Shown: positions 9,739-18,144 of the stretch, one piece after another | Position numbering within the stretch: the stretch's first letter is position 1 | How the letters are laid out: each line of letters begins with the position of its first letter | Origin: Phycisphaerae bacterium | GTDB taxonomy: Bacteria > Planctomycetota > Phycisphaerae > Phycisphaerales > UBA1924 | Direction: 5' to 3' | Assembly: GCA_022180725.1 (NCBI GenBank) | Contig: BQMO01000010.1 | Coordinates: forward strand, 82,837 to 146,836 | Length of the DNA: 64,000 nt | The notes under the pieces: model-generated | What the model was told of the DNA's origin: nothing | The model's input: only the letters and a program-made list of their open reading frames with translations | The model's database searches: none | Position numbers and translations under genes: made by a program

Positions 9739-9786
9739 GCGCTCGGACGCGCAAACAAACTCTGTCTCCAAGCGCGGCTGTTCCCG
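9739..9786. repeat. 48-bp conserved element, left copy
   Basis: This matches 63626-63673 at 41 of 48 positions in the same orientation. The core is GCAAACAAACTC, followed by GTCTCC and GCGGCTGTTCCCG. Both copies lie upstream of a minus-strand gene group (about 270 and 310 bp from the first start codon). Read on the minus strand a frame gives ETEFVC at both copies, so a short conserved peptide is a second possibility. Confidence 0.6.
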
Positions 9787-9954
9787 CGGGCGTTTCGAGA
9801 CCGGTCCCCCCCCGGCGGAGTACCTATTGCCCCCTCCCCCCGTTCGGACTCCGGCTGTAAGGCTCCGGGTAGGCGCAGCCTGGCACACCAACTGCATGTC
9901 CGAACCGGTGCGTCGATGGCCTGCGATCCGCACGCCGCCCGCCCGTTGCGCCGA

Positions 9955-10108
9955 ACCTGTTGCGCGCCCGTCGCGCCCGCGCCGGCGCGGGGGGGGTGGG
10001 CGCAACAGGTAGGAAAGAGGGGGGTGTGTTGTTGTTTGCTCCATGATTTCTCGATGTTCCCGCGATGAACCTGTTGCGCGCAAGAGGTTGCAAGAGGCGC
10101 AACAGGTT
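9955..10108. repeat. Four copies of ACCTGTTGCGC in two inverted pairs (iteron-like)
   Basis: Copies at 9955-9965 (+), 10000-10010 (-), 10069-10079 (+) and 10097-10107 (-). The second pair extends to 12-bp arms (10068-10079 and 10097-10108) with 17 bp between them; the first pair has 34 bp between arms. The cluster lies 135 bp downstream of the primase/helicase gene. Alternating units around a T-rich patch suggest initiator or repressor binding sites. Confidence 0.65.
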
Positions 10109-10242
10109 GCTGCGCACCCCTGCTGGCGCTGCGGAATCGAGGGTCCACGCTCGTGCTCGCGCTGCGCCGGAGCGGTTCGGAGCGATGTTCGAGAGGCAAT
10201 GACGGCGTCGCAGACCGGTTCTGGCGGCGGTGGATCGCGTGT

Positions 10243-12582
10243 TCATGCTTCGGCAACGTCCTCGATGAGTCGGTAGAGCCGCTGGGGTGTGCCGCCGGTG
10301 GCCCGCTCGGCGAACTGGATGCGGCGCTGATCGACCAGCGCCTGTCGGACCTCGTCGTGCTCGCGGGGCGACCACGCCAAGCGCCGGCTCAGTTGCCAGA
10401 AGGGCATCCACGGGTCGGCGGGGTGCTTTGCCGCCCATTCCCGGAGCACGCGGATCATCGCCTTGCACTGGCTCTCGAAGTCGCCCGCGCTGACGTGCTG
10501 GCTCGCCTTGAAGAGCATGCGGCGAGTCTGATGCTCGACGAGCGCCCAGGCCCAGTCCACGGCATCGACGGTGATCTGCGGCTTGCGGCGCGCCGCGCTG
10601 CACGCGTGCACCAGCGCCAGGCGGCGGGCCTTCTCGTTGGCGCGTGCCCACAGTGCCATCCCCGCCTGATCGGACTTGCCTTCGGCCTCGGAATACGCGG
10701 CATCGGCCTGGGCGCGGACCTCGCCGAGCCGCACTCGCGCATCGGCGGTCGGCTCGATCAGCCTGGGCACCGGATGCTCGGTCTTGAGGTTGCCCCTGCC
10801 CGGCTTGAGTTCCGCCCACCACCGCGCCCGCTTGAGGATCGACCTGGGGAGGTCGCGTACATCCACATCTTGGCCGAGCCCGCGGCGGCCAGCCTCGAAG
10901 ATGAGCATGCGTGCGAAGAAGCCGTTGGAGAGCATCTTGGGCGACAGCGCTTCATAGAAGATGTCCGGGATGGCGGTCCCGAAGAGGCACAGGCACGGCT
11001 GGTCGATGATGCGCGGCTCCTCGTCGCTGGCCTTGACGCGGAGCGGGTAGATCGTGTTGGCCGACGTGTACAGCTTCAGCAGCGTCTGCATGATCCCCTC
11101 GTAGCGAGGGTCGCGCTTGGCGCCGTACCCGCTGATCGCCTGCATGAGCGTGTCGATCTCGTCGGTCTGGAAGAGCATGACCGGCGTCAGGTACATCCGG
11201 TCCTCGAGCCCTTCGCCGCTGGCGAAGCCGTCAGCGACCGCGCCGGCCATGCCCGAGTCGGCGAGGATCCGCTGGTTGACCTTGCGCGGGAAGTCTTTAC
11301 CCGTGCCGGTGTTGGCCAAGCCCAGAAGATAGATCGCCGTGCGGTTGTCCTGCGGGTCGCGGACCTTGCGGCCGGCGAGCGCGGCCTGCAGCGCCACCGC
11401 GCCGCAGAACGCCAGGACCGGCTCGGGGTACGGTGCGTTGGCGAGCGAGTAGTCGATCACTTCGTCGATGAACCCAGGCACACGCAGGAGCGCCGGCGGC
11501 ACGGGACCGGGATCGATCGGTGCGGACGGCGACGGCTCCGCCTGCGGGGCTTTGACCTTGAAGCCCGACAGATCGACATCGCCGGAGGCTGGTTCCGCAC
11601 CGAATCCCTCGCGCCGCAGCGCCCGGGCCGCTGCCGCGAAGTCGCCGTCGTGCTTGAGCAGCGCGTAAACCGCGAAGAGCGAGTAGCCGCGGCCGTCCTC
11701 GAAGGGCGGGGCGTTGGTCGAGAACACATAGAACACGCCGGCCTTGAGCGTGGCGCTGCAGCCCCGGTCCTTGCCAGGGCGGGCCCAGTGCTCATTCTCA
11801 CCTCCGCTCACGCGGGTCCAGCCGTGCTCGACCAACAGATCGCGGATACTGCCGCGCTGGTTGAAGTCGTCGCCGGGCTTTAGGTCGCTGGTGGATGAGG
11901 CTGAGCATGACTTCGGGCGCGGACCATCCTCCACAGGATGCTGGGCCTCGTTGAGTTCCCAGGCGCACGCCAGCAGGTACTCACGCTCTTCGGGCGTGAT
12001 GACCGGCAACGCGGCCAGATCGCCAGCCGTGAGCACGTACCCGTTTGACGGTGCGCACAGGAACATCCCGCCCTCGCCGCGGGTCTCGATCATCGTGGCG
12101 ATCGCGTGCCATCGCCCATCCGGACCCTTCCGCGGCGTGAACCGTTTCCCGACAATCTCGATCGGCTTGGGCCCAGGAGCGTTGCAGGACCGCTGGGCGA
12201 GCTTCATGTTGCCGCAGACCGGACCCGAGCAGCGGTACACGACATGGCGACCGCCCGAAGGCGTCGTCTCGACGACCAGGCGATTTATGAGTCCCGGGCA
12301 CACCGCATTGACCCGCTTTCGCCACGGATCGAAGGCAGCGCCGGCCAGGTCGAAGTCGATCATCTCGGCGTTGCCCGACGCCGCGCCGCAGACGATGCAC
12401 AGGTCGCGCGGGGCGGGCCCTGCGAACCACCGCGCGTGCTCCGCCGGCGTCGGCAGCCGCGTCTGGTACGGCTTCCACGAGCGCAGGGCAACGCGCTTGT
12501 CGTCGCCCTCGCGGATCGCGGGCAACACGCACAGCCCCGCCGACGCGTAGCGCCGGACCGTTTCGAGCGTCGGGAGCGTCAT
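10243..12582 (-). CDS. Primase-polymerase N-domain / DUF3987 helicase replication protein
   Basis: A 779-aa protein. Residues 1-200 form a prim-pol (bifunctional DNA primase/polymerase) domain: EMIDFDLAG (about 73-81, with the DxD metal site) and SGGRHVVYR. The C-terminal half is a DUF3987-type ATPase with a Walker A-like GLANTGTGKD and a Walker B-like LFQTDEIDTLM. Such fusions replicate phages, plasmids and integrative elements. The start at 12582 overlaps the previous gene's stop (ATGA), which fixes it over the in-frame codon at 12600. It is the last gene of the early operon and ends next to the repeat cluster that may be its origin. Confidence 0.85.
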   Translation of the reverse strand: MTLPTLETVRRYASAGLCVLPAIREGDDKRVALRSWKPYQTRLPTPAEHARWFAGPAPRDLCIVCGAASGNAEMIDFDLAGAAFDPWRKRVNAVCPGLINRLVVETTPSGGRHVVYRCSGPVCGNMKLAQRSCNAPGPKPIEIVGKRFTPRKGPDGRWHAIATMIETRGEGGMFLCAPSNGYVLTAGDLAALPVITPEEREYLLACAWELNEAQHPVEDGPRPKSCSASSTSDLKPGDDFNQRGSIRDLLVEHGWTRVSGGENEHWARPGKDRGCSATLKAGVFYVFSTNAPPFEDGRGYSLFAVYALLKHDGDFAAAARALRREGFGAEPASGDVDLSGFKVKAPQAEPSPSAPIDPGPVPPALLRVPGFIDEVIDYSLANAPYPEPVLAFCGAVALQAALAGRKVRDPQDNRTAIYLLGLANTGTGKDFPRKVNQRILADSGMAGAVADGFASGEGLEDRMYLTPVMLFQTDEIDTLMQAISGYGAKRDPRYEGIMQTLLKLYTSANTIYPLRVKASDEEPRIIDQPCLCLFGTAIPDIFYEALSPKMLSNGFFARMLIFEAGRRGLGQDVDVRDLPRSILKRARWWAELKPGRGNLKTEHPVPRLIEPTADARVRLGEVRAQADAAYSEAEGKSDQAGMALWARANEKARRLALVHACSAARRKPQITVDAVDWAWALVEHQTRRMLFKASQHVSAGDFESQCKAMIRVLREWAAKHPADPWMPFWQLSRRLAWSPREHDEVRQALVDQRRIQFAERATGGTPQRLYRLIEDVAEA

Positions 12583-13163
12583 TCGAAGGGCACCTCCCAC
12601 GCCAGCGCTCGGTCAAGCGCTTCGGCGGGAGATGCGTGCACGTGCGCGGTCGTCCGCGGGCAGTTCCGAGCGAACCACATCTGCCGCGCCAGGTCCCGCG
12701 TCGAGAACGCCAGGTACACCGGCTTGCCCAGCGCGTGCGCCCAGCCCAGTTCCAGAAGCGTGGCGTGGCAGTCCGTGGCATTGATCCAGGCGAAGAACAG
12801 GTTCGACTCCCGGATCCACTCCATGCACAGCCCGGGCACCACCCAGCGGGGGCGGCTGAACTCGGGGGCGGGCCAAGGGGTTGAGGCGTGCTGCTCGACG
12901 CCGGCGTGCCAGCCGACCCACTCGTGACTCTGGCCGCCGAAGGGAACGAAGTGCGGCCCCGTGAAGATGAAGCGGCCGCAGTCGATCGGTTGGCCGAACG
13001 GCTCGACACCGAGCCGCGGCACCAGCGGCAATCGCCAGTTGCCCGAGCCGTGCATCTTCCCGGCGAGGTACACGCGCCGCTTGGGTCTTGGGAGCGGCGC
13101 AGCCGCCACGGCGGAGCGGGGCGTCGTGCCGGGGGGAATGGATGAAAGCGAGCGGGTCGTCAT
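12579..13163 (-). CDS. Nucleoside 2-deoxyribosyltransferase-like protein
   Basis: At 194 aa. After a Pro/Ser-rich tail comes RRVYLAGKMHGS, the opening strand and loop of nucleoside 2-deoxyribosyltransferase/MazG-neighbour folds, and later SNLFFAWINATDCHATLLEL followed by GWAHALGKPVYLAF, the family's D..G...E.G.A...GKP pattern with Cys in place of the usual Gly. Members swap or hydrolyse nucleobases; in phages they are part of nucleotide metabolism or modified-base pathways. Both ends overlap neighbours by 4 bp. Confidence 0.75.
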   Translation of the reverse strand: MTTRSLSSIPPGTTPRSAVAAAPLPRPKRRVYLAGKMHGSGNWRLPLVPRLGVEPFGQPIDCGRFIFTGPHFVPFGGQSHEWVGWHAGVEQHASTPWPAPEFSRPRWVVPGLCMEWIRESNLFFAWINATDCHATLLELGWAHALGKPVYLAFSTRDLARQMWFARNCPRTTAHVHASPAEALDRALAWEVPFE

Positions 13164-13708
13164 GACAAGTCCTCCGAGAATCCGACCGATTCGAAGTGAC
13201 GGCGGAGCGCAACAGTGGCCGCAGCGCCGAGCGTGGGACGACGGCGGCCATCCGTGGCCGCCTCGAGGAAGTCGTTGCAGACCGTGGCGAGGTCCTCGGG
13301 CAAGTCGTCGACCGCGGCACGAACGTCAAGTTCGAGGTCACGCCGAGCGATCGGGGACACCGTCGTCAGCGACGGGTACCGCCCTGGCTTGGCCGCCATC
13401 GCGTCGCTGAGCGGCACGTTCGTCGACCGGCCGCCGCGCTTGGCGGCGTGCTGGGCCCGGAGGATCGATGCTCCGGCCCGGGTCATGGCGACGGCAAGGA
13501 ACGCCATCGGACGACCGCGCGAGGGCTTGAACCGTGGCCACCTCTCCAATGCGGCCAAGATGAGGTCCGACCGGAGATCCGCGTGCCCGTCTCCCCTTCG
13601 ACATGGTCCCGCGAGCCGGTTCGCCACGCCGTGGGCGACTGCGCCGAGTCGATCGATGTCGATCGCATCGAACGCGCGGTGGATCGGCGAGGGAGCGAGC
13701 TCAATCAC
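13160..13708 (-). CDS. Sigma-70-like phage protein
   Basis: At 182 aa from a GTG at 13708 that overlaps the previous stop. The segment HADLRSDLILAALERWPRFK, followed by PSRGRPMAFLAVAMTRAGASILRAQHAAKR, reads like sigma region 2 (DLxQE...A...F....G..F..YL...), and a conserved acidic helix VRAAVDDLPEDLATVCNDFL resembles the linker before region 4. Region 4 itself is weak (TLGAAATVALRRHFESVGF). Phages of this type often carry small sigma-like proteins of unknown promoter choice. Function as a true sigma factor is inferred. Confidence 0.6.
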   Translation of the reverse strand: MIELAPSPIHRAFDAIDIDRLGAVAHGVANRLAGPCRRGDGHADLRSDLILAALERWPRFKPSRGRPMAFLAVAMTRAGASILRAQHAAKRGGRSTNVPLSDAMAAKPGRYPSLTTVSPIARRDLELDVRAAVDDLPEDLATVCNDFLEAATDGRRRPTLGAAATVALRRHFESVGFSEDLS

Positions 13709-14039
13709 GAGCCACCTCCTCAACGATGAGGCGCGCAGGCAGGCCGTGGCGTACCTCGATGGCGACAGTGGCAGAGCCAACGACGGTCAACTCGGCGAGG
13801 AGATCAACCACCGCACGCTTGACCGTGAAGCCGGCCGGGCTGTCGTGCCCCTGGCAGGCTCGCTCCGCCCCGAGCTTGACCTCTCGGATCACGCGCGGCG
13901 GCGGGTCGAACGCCGGCTGGCCGTCGAGTACGCGCAACGACTCGATCCGGCCAAATCCGATGCGCTGCATGAGCGCGATCAGCCGCCTTGAGCCTTGGTC
14001 GAGCGATGAGGTGTGAACCTGAGCGGTGGTGCCGTTCAA
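13701..14039 (-). CDS. Conserved early-phage protein of unknown function
   Basis: At 112 aa from a TTG at 14039 overlapping the upstream stop codon; the frame is open further upstream but that part is Arg-rich and not coding-like. A helix LIALMQRIGFGRIESL is followed by strands RVIREVKLG and TVKRAVVDLLAELTVVGSA, and the protein ends ARLIVEEVARD. The segment resembles small phage proteins that sit between excisionase-type HTH genes and sigma-like genes. No known domain. The rare start codon depends on the overlap and is less sure than the reading frame. Confidence 0.6.
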   Translation of the reverse strand: MNGTTAQVHTSSLDQGSRRLIALMQRIGFGRIESLRVLDGQPAFDPPPRVIREVKLGAERACQGHDSPAGFTVKRAVVDLLAELTVVGSATVAIEVRHGLPARLIVEEVARD

Positions 14040-14290
14040 TCCGCACCGCCTTGCCCGACCGGCGCGCGGCGACGATCGATCCCGGCGAGCTCGGCGCCGA
14101 CCTGCTCGATGGCCCGGCGGTCGAACAGTCGGACCCGACCGGCCAGTGCGGCCGGCTTGATCCAAGGGCGCGTGGCCAAGACCCGCACGACGCGGTGGAT
14201 GGGCTGGCCGAGTTCGCTGGCGATCACCCCGGCGGTGATCAGCACCGGCGGGGGCGCAACCTGACGGTTGAGTGGGGGCGCGATTCCCAA
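14036..14290 (-). CDS. Excisionase/MerR-type HTH protein
   Basis: An 84-aa protein with a compact wHTH: VIASELGQPIHRVVRVLATR, then PWIKPAALAGRVRLFDRRAI, the AlpA/Xis-like pattern in which a short N-terminal helix pair is followed by a wing ending in R.F.R..I. Probably a DNA-binding regulator or directionality factor for the element. Its stop overlaps the next gene's start. Confidence 0.72.
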   Translation of the reverse strand: MGIAPPLNRQVAPPPVLITAGVIASELGQPIHRVVRVLATRPWIKPAALAGRVRLFDRRAIEQVGAELAGIDRRRAPVGQGGAD

Positions 14291-14430
14291 TGCGGCGACT
14301 CCGTTCCCGGGCGGTGGGCCCGGTTACAAGTCCGCAAGTGGTCGCGTGACTACCTCGAATGTCTCGTGATTCGCAGGCTTGCCGCCGGTCGCGACTGGGC
14401 GCGACCACCGGCAGCAGAGGCTGGCAGCAC

Positions 14431-15570
14431 CTACCGCTCCGGCCGCTTCTTGACCGATCTCCGCTGGCGTTCCTCCCGCGTGCGTTCGGCCTGCTGCTCC
14501 GCAATCAGATTCGCGATTGTCTCGTCGCGGTCTGCCGGTGCTTCGTCATCGCCTGCGTGGTAGGCGTCCAGAGGCTCGCCTGCATCGATGCGAGCATCCA
14601 CCGCTTCCTGTGCCGCTTTGACGTCGGCCCGGGTGTTGCCGAGTTTATCTGACGAGCCGGCGTCCTTGGGCTTGCTCGCGGTCCCGGTCTCCGCGCGACG
14701 CGCCTTGAGGTACGCGGAGTGCTTGAGCACCTTCGTCATGGTGGACGGCGAGCAGCCGACGATACCGGCGAGTTCGTTTCGGCCCGGGAAGAACCCGCCG
14801 TGCTTCTTGACGTGCGATTCGGCCAGACTCATGGCCTCCTGCCAGGTCATCGCACCGCCCTGCGACGCCTTGGGGCGATTCGCGCCGCCGCTCTGGCGAG
14901 GTGCGCCGCCCACAATGGTTTCGACCATCGGCAGTATCGCATCACGGAATGCCGCGGCGATATCGGCGGCGTTCGTCAGGTTCACTTGTGTCGGAGATGG
15001 CGCCGGCGGAGAACGGTCCTGCTCGGAGACGACCCCGCGAAGTGCGACGAGCGTTCCGGTGCCATGAACCGGCGGACGATCCTCGAGGCTCCCGGCCTTC
15101 ATCACAAAATCGATGACCCGTTCACGACTGGCGACCACCGCCGCATGATTCCGGGGCCGCTTCGGGTCCAGTGGCACACCGAGATCCGCCCTCGCTTGCA
15201 AGCCGTGCTCGGTAAGCCGCCATTCATCACCGCCGACCTTCGTCACCCTGAACGGCCTGGCGGATCCCCCGGTCTGCTGACGCCAGTCGTCGATGGCCTT
15301 CCGCCACCGGTTCCAGGATTCCGCCAGCACCGGCTCGATCGCCTGGAGCAACCCGGCCTCCCCCGTTACCGCGATCGTCGCTTCGATGGCCTCGCTCTGG
15401 CCCGCCATTCCCAGGCGGATGGTGTTGCGCCGTTCCACAAGTCCTGCTCCGACAAGGAGCAAGAGCGCTCGTTGCTCGGAGACCGAGAGCCGGTCGGTGG
15501 CAACCCGCTGCCACTTGTCTGGGATGCGCCTGAGGAGGGCTTCGATCGCGTTGGCCAGTTCCTGGTTCAT
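14431..15570 (-). CDS. Phage DNA-binding protein with HTH
   Basis: At 379 aa from the ATG at 15570 (MNQELANAIEALLRR). The N-terminal part is a helical domain (DKWQRVATDRLSVSEQRALL); the middle has a winged-helix-like segment (KVGGDEWRLTEHGLQARADL); residues about 265-310 include an HTH (GRNELAGIVGCSPSTMTKVL). The C-terminus is highly charged (QQAERTREERQRRSVKKRPE). It is transcribed away from the 15738 gene. It probably controls early genes or assists replication. No family name can be given. Confidence 0.65.
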   Translation of the reverse strand: MNQELANAIEALLRRIPDKWQRVATDRLSVSEQRALLLLVGAGLVERRNTIRLGMAGQSEAIEATIAVTGEAGLLQAIEPVLAESWNRWRKAIDDWRQQTGGSARPFRVTKVGGDEWRLTEHGLQARADLGVPLDPKRPRNHAAVVASRERVIDFVMKAGSLEDRPPVHGTGTLVALRGVVSEQDRSPPAPSPTQVNLTNAADIAAAFRDAILPMVETIVGGAPRQSGGANRPKASQGGAMTWQEAMSLAESHVKKHGGFFPGRNELAGIVGCSPSTMTKVLKHSAYLKARRAETGTASKPKDAGSSDKLGNTRADVKAAQEAVDARIDAGEPLDAYHAGDDEAPADRDETIANLIAEQQAERTREERQRRSVKKRPER

Positions 15571-15737
15571 TCGGACCTGATGGTAAACCGCTGCATGCCG
15601 AAATGCCCGACGTGCCGCACCGACCTCCCGGGCCATTCCAGGCCGTTTGCGTATTCAGAGGGAGCAGGCGGGCGAGCACTGCACCGGCAGCCGGTCGCAG
15701 CCCGTTCATTCCGCCAAGAGCACGAGGAGTTCCCCCC

Positions 15738-16067
15738 ATGTCCACCGCCCAAGCCGTCCAGGCGCGGCCATCGCCCGCCGAGAGAATCACACAATTCATC
15801 GAGCGTAACGGCGGCGAGCACCCGCGCTGGTTCATCGGCGTTACCTGCAACCCGCGCGAGCGCCTCCTCTGCGAGCACTGCATCAACTCCACCCGCGACC
15901 CGTTCTTGATCGTCGGCTGTGACACGGCCGAGGAAGCCCGGCGGGCCGAGTACTCGCTGCGGAAGAAGCACGGAGGTTGGGGGAAGCGGTTCGACGGCCT
16001 CGACCCCGCGGCCATCTTCGTCTACACCTTCCGAATGAGCTCGACCACCATCCCCAACCAGCGCTAA
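15738..16067 (+). CDS. Small conserved protein, GIY-YIG-like
   Basis: At 109 aa. GAGGAG lies 8 bases before the ATG. The segment RWFIGVTCNPRERLLCEH matches the second strand and following helix of GIY-YIG domains (YxG-T-NPxRRL-EH), followed by AEEARRAEYSLRKKHGGWGK. The usual first GIY strand is replaced by a short helix, so catalytic competence is doubtful. It is the only plus-strand gene in the early region and is followed by a strong hairpin. Possibly a moron-type gene. Confidence 0.68.
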   Translation: MSTAQAVQARPSPAERITQFIERNGGEHPRWFIGVTCNPRERLLCEHCINSTRDPFLIVGCDTAEEARRAEYSLRKKHGGWGKRFDGLDPAAIFVYTFRMSSTTIPNQR

Positions 16068-16084
16068 CCAGGCCCTCGTAGCTC

Positions 16085-16122
16085 GCCCGGCGGGCCGCGT
16101 TCACGCGGTTCGCCGGGCTTTT
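16085..16122 (+). terminator. Terminator of the 109-aa gene
   Basis: A hairpin with outer arms GCCCGGCG and CGCCGGGC, inner arms CCGCG and CGCGG, and a TTCA loop, followed by TTTTG. It lies 17 bp after the stop codon and also just past the end of the converging minus-strand gene. Confidence 0.75.
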
Positions 16123-16123
16123 G

Positions 16124-16555
16124 TCAGTTCTGTGAGCCGCTTTCAGCGCCTGCCAAATCCCGCCAGCGCCGACGCTGCTCGCGCCAGTCCGAGACGGCGC
16201 ACACCGAGCGGAGTTCGTGCTCGCTGACCGCATCGCGCTCGCGCTCAATGCGGGGCAGGAACAGCAACTCCTCCTGGATGTCCGGAGCCAGGCACAGCAA
16301 GTCCATAATCTGGCTGATCCGAGCCCGCGTGACCTGGCCGAGGCGGGCCAGATCGGCATGGGATTCGACCTCGCCCATCCGAACCAACTCCTCAAACCGG
16401 ATCGCCAGCGCCATCAGGCGGGCGACACGGGGAACGCGGCCCGCTTCAACGGGCGGCGCGGCGGGCTCCACGCCGACGTTGACCTCTTTCCGGCCCGCCG
16501 CCCCCCGCGTGAAGTGCACTGGGAACTCGATCGTGACGTCGTGCATGTCTTTCAT
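16124..16555 (-). CDS. HTH protein linked to the serine recombinase
   Basis: At 143 aa. After an extended N-terminus (DVTIEFPVHFTRGA) there is a ParB/KorB-type HTH: SHADLARLGQVTRARISQIM followed by DLLCLAPDIQEELLFLP. This small gene regularly follows DUF2924 and recombinase genes in alphaproteobacterial and planctomycete elements. Its start overlaps the recombinase stop (ATGA). Probably a DNA-binding accessory or regulator for recombination. Confidence 0.72.
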   Translation of the reverse strand: MKDMHDVTIEFPVHFTRGAAGRKEVNVGVEPAAPPVEAGRVPRVARLMALAIRFEELVRMGEVESHADLARLGQVTRARISQIMDLLCLAPDIQEELLFLPRIERERDAVSEHELRSVCAVSDWREQRRRWRDLAGAESGSQN

Positions 16556-18144
16556 GCGACCTCCTCGTGCTCAACGGGTGCTTGGCCGAGCGTGCGCAGC
16601 CCGGCCGGATGGAACGTGATCGACACCGTCTTCTTTGCACCGTCGTAGTCCACCCGTTTGACGAGGTTCGCCAGCACGGCCGCCTGTTCCCGCGGGTAGA
16701 GCACGTCCCACGTCGCGGCGAACTCGCGAAGCGAGGCCGCGACGTCGGACTGGGTGATCGACTCACCGTCGACCTGGTCCGCCTCGGCGCGAAGAACTCG
16801 CGCCCGCTCGCTGGCCGTCGCCAGGCGTTCGTGGAGGTCTGCCAGCCGGGCGGCGGCGTTGGCGTCCGTGCCTGCGGCCATCGCGGCCTTGCGGATGTCG
16901 CCCTCAATCTTCTGGATCTCACGAGCGCTCGCAATCTGGTCTTTCTCGATCTGGGCGCTCCGAGAGCGGATGCCGCTCTGCAACTGGCGGAATGTCGCCG
17001 CGACCAACGCGGGATCGCCACCGATGTGCTTGATCCGGTCGACCACCAGCCTTTCAATCTGCTCGGCGGGCAGGGAGCCCGAAGGGCACGCGTGCCAGCC
17101 CTGCTTCTGGGCGACGTAGCAGACGTAGTAGCGGTACGCGGCCTTCCCGTCTTTGACGCTGTAGGTGTGGCCCATCGCGTGCCCGCACGGCCCGCAGTGG
17201 ATCAGCCCCTTGAGCAGCGCCCCGTGCTGGTTACGGACGTGCATGCCGCCAGTGCGGCCGTTGTGCTTGATCGTCTGGAAGACCTGCTGCCACAGCCGCT
17301 CGTCGACGATGGCCGCGTGTTCGCCGGCGAACAGCTCCTTCTTGTGCTTGACCTTGCCCACATAGGCCGGGTTGGTGAGGAGATTGATCAGCAGGTGCTT
17401 GTCCCACACCCGGCCGCCGACCGCCGTGCCCTTGCGGGTCGTCCAGCGCTTGCTCGTGCTGCCTCGGGCGTTGAGGATCTGGGCCACCTTGGTGAGCGAG
17501 CGGTGCTCCAGATACAAGTGGTAGATCTCGCGGACGAGCTCCGCCTCCGCGGCGTTTACGACGAGCTTGCTCCCGCCCGCAGGCTGGGGCGCGAGGTCGT
17601 ACCCCAGGATCGGCTTGCCGCCGAACCACTTGCCCTTGCGCTTGGACGCCGCGATCTTGTCGCGAGTCCGCTCGGAGATGATCTCGCGTTCGAACTGGGC
17701 GAACGAGAGCAGGATGTTCAGCGTGAGACGCCCCATCGACTGCGTGGTGTTGAACTGCTGCGTCACAGACACGAACGACACGCGGTGCTTCTCGAAGACC
17801 GCCATCATGCGGGCAAAGTCCAGGAGCGAGCGCGACAGGCGGTCGACCTTGTAGACCACCACGCAGTCGACCTTACCGGCTTCGATGTCGGCCATCAGCC
17901 GCAGGCAACCGGGTCGGTCGGTGTTCCCGCCGGTGAAGCCGCCGTCGTTGTACTGATCCTGCAGCGCCACCCACCCCTCGTGCTTCATGCTGGCGATGTA
18001 GGCCTCCGCACTCTCGCGCTGGGCGTGCAGCGAGTTGAACTCCTGCTCGAGTCCCTGTTCGCTAGACTTGCGGGTGTAGATGGCGCACCGCACCGTCGGC
18101 ACGCCGGACTGCTTGGACGGTGCTGTAGTGATGGACGATCTCAT
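16552..18144 (-). CDS. Large serine recombinase
   Basis: A 530-aa protein. The catalytic domain opens CAIYTRKSSEQG, where the second Ser-rich position carries the nucleophile, with the conserved KVDRLSRSLLDFARM and ERTRDKIAASKRKGKW helices. A recombinase domain (ILGYDLAPQ...) and a zinc-ribbon (IHCGPCGHAMGHTYS ... YVCYVAQKQGWHACPS) follow, then a coiled-coil of about 120 residues. Such enzymes integrate phages and genomic islands at short att sites. It overlaps DUF2924 upstream and the HTH gene downstream by 4 bp each, so the three are one transcript. It lies at the right end of the phage-derived segment. Confidence 0.92.
   Translation of the reverse strand: MRSSITTAPSKQSGVPTVRCAIYTRKSSEQGLEQEFNSLHAQRESAEAYIASMKHEGWVALQDQYNDGGFTGGNTDRPGCLRLMADIEAGKVDCVVVYKVDRLSRSLLDFARMMAVFEKHRVSFVSVTQQFNTTQSMGRLTLNILLSFAQFEREIISERTRDKIAASKRKGKWFGGKPILGYDLAPQPAGGSKLVVNAAEAELVREIYHLYLEHRSLTKVAQILNARGSTSKRWTTRKGTAVGGRVWDKHLLINLLTNPAYVGKVKHKKELFAGEHAAIVDERLWQQVFQTIKHNGRTGGMHVRNQHGALLKGLIHCGPCGHAMGHTYSVKDGKAAYRYYVCYVAQKQGWHACPSGSLPAEQIERLVVDRIKHIGGDPALVAATFRQLQSGIRSRSAQIEKDQIASAREIQKIEGDIRKAAMAAGTDANAAARLADLHERLATASERARVLRAEADQVDGESITQSDVAASLREFAATWDVLYPREQAAVLANLVKRVDYDGAKKTVSITFHPAGLRTLGQAPVEHEEVA

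Larger units (their letters stand above)
9467..10242. other. Non-coding region between the small-gene cassette and the primase gene
   Basis: No convincing gene is seen in 776 bp, although GC richness leaves long open frames. It holds the 48-bp element at 9739-9786, four 11-bp units at 9955-10108, and two copies of ATTTCTCGATG (9565-9575 and 10046-10056). A T-rich patch, GTGTGTTGTTGTTTGC, lies at about 10024-10039, between the two repeat pairs. Taken together it looks like a replication origin or a phage control region. Confidence 0.5.

Noticed and set aside
10000..10822. An open minus-strand frame across the primase end and the repeat cluster
   Set aside because: It is out of frame with the primase; the product is Arg/Gly-rich, so a second gene is not supported.
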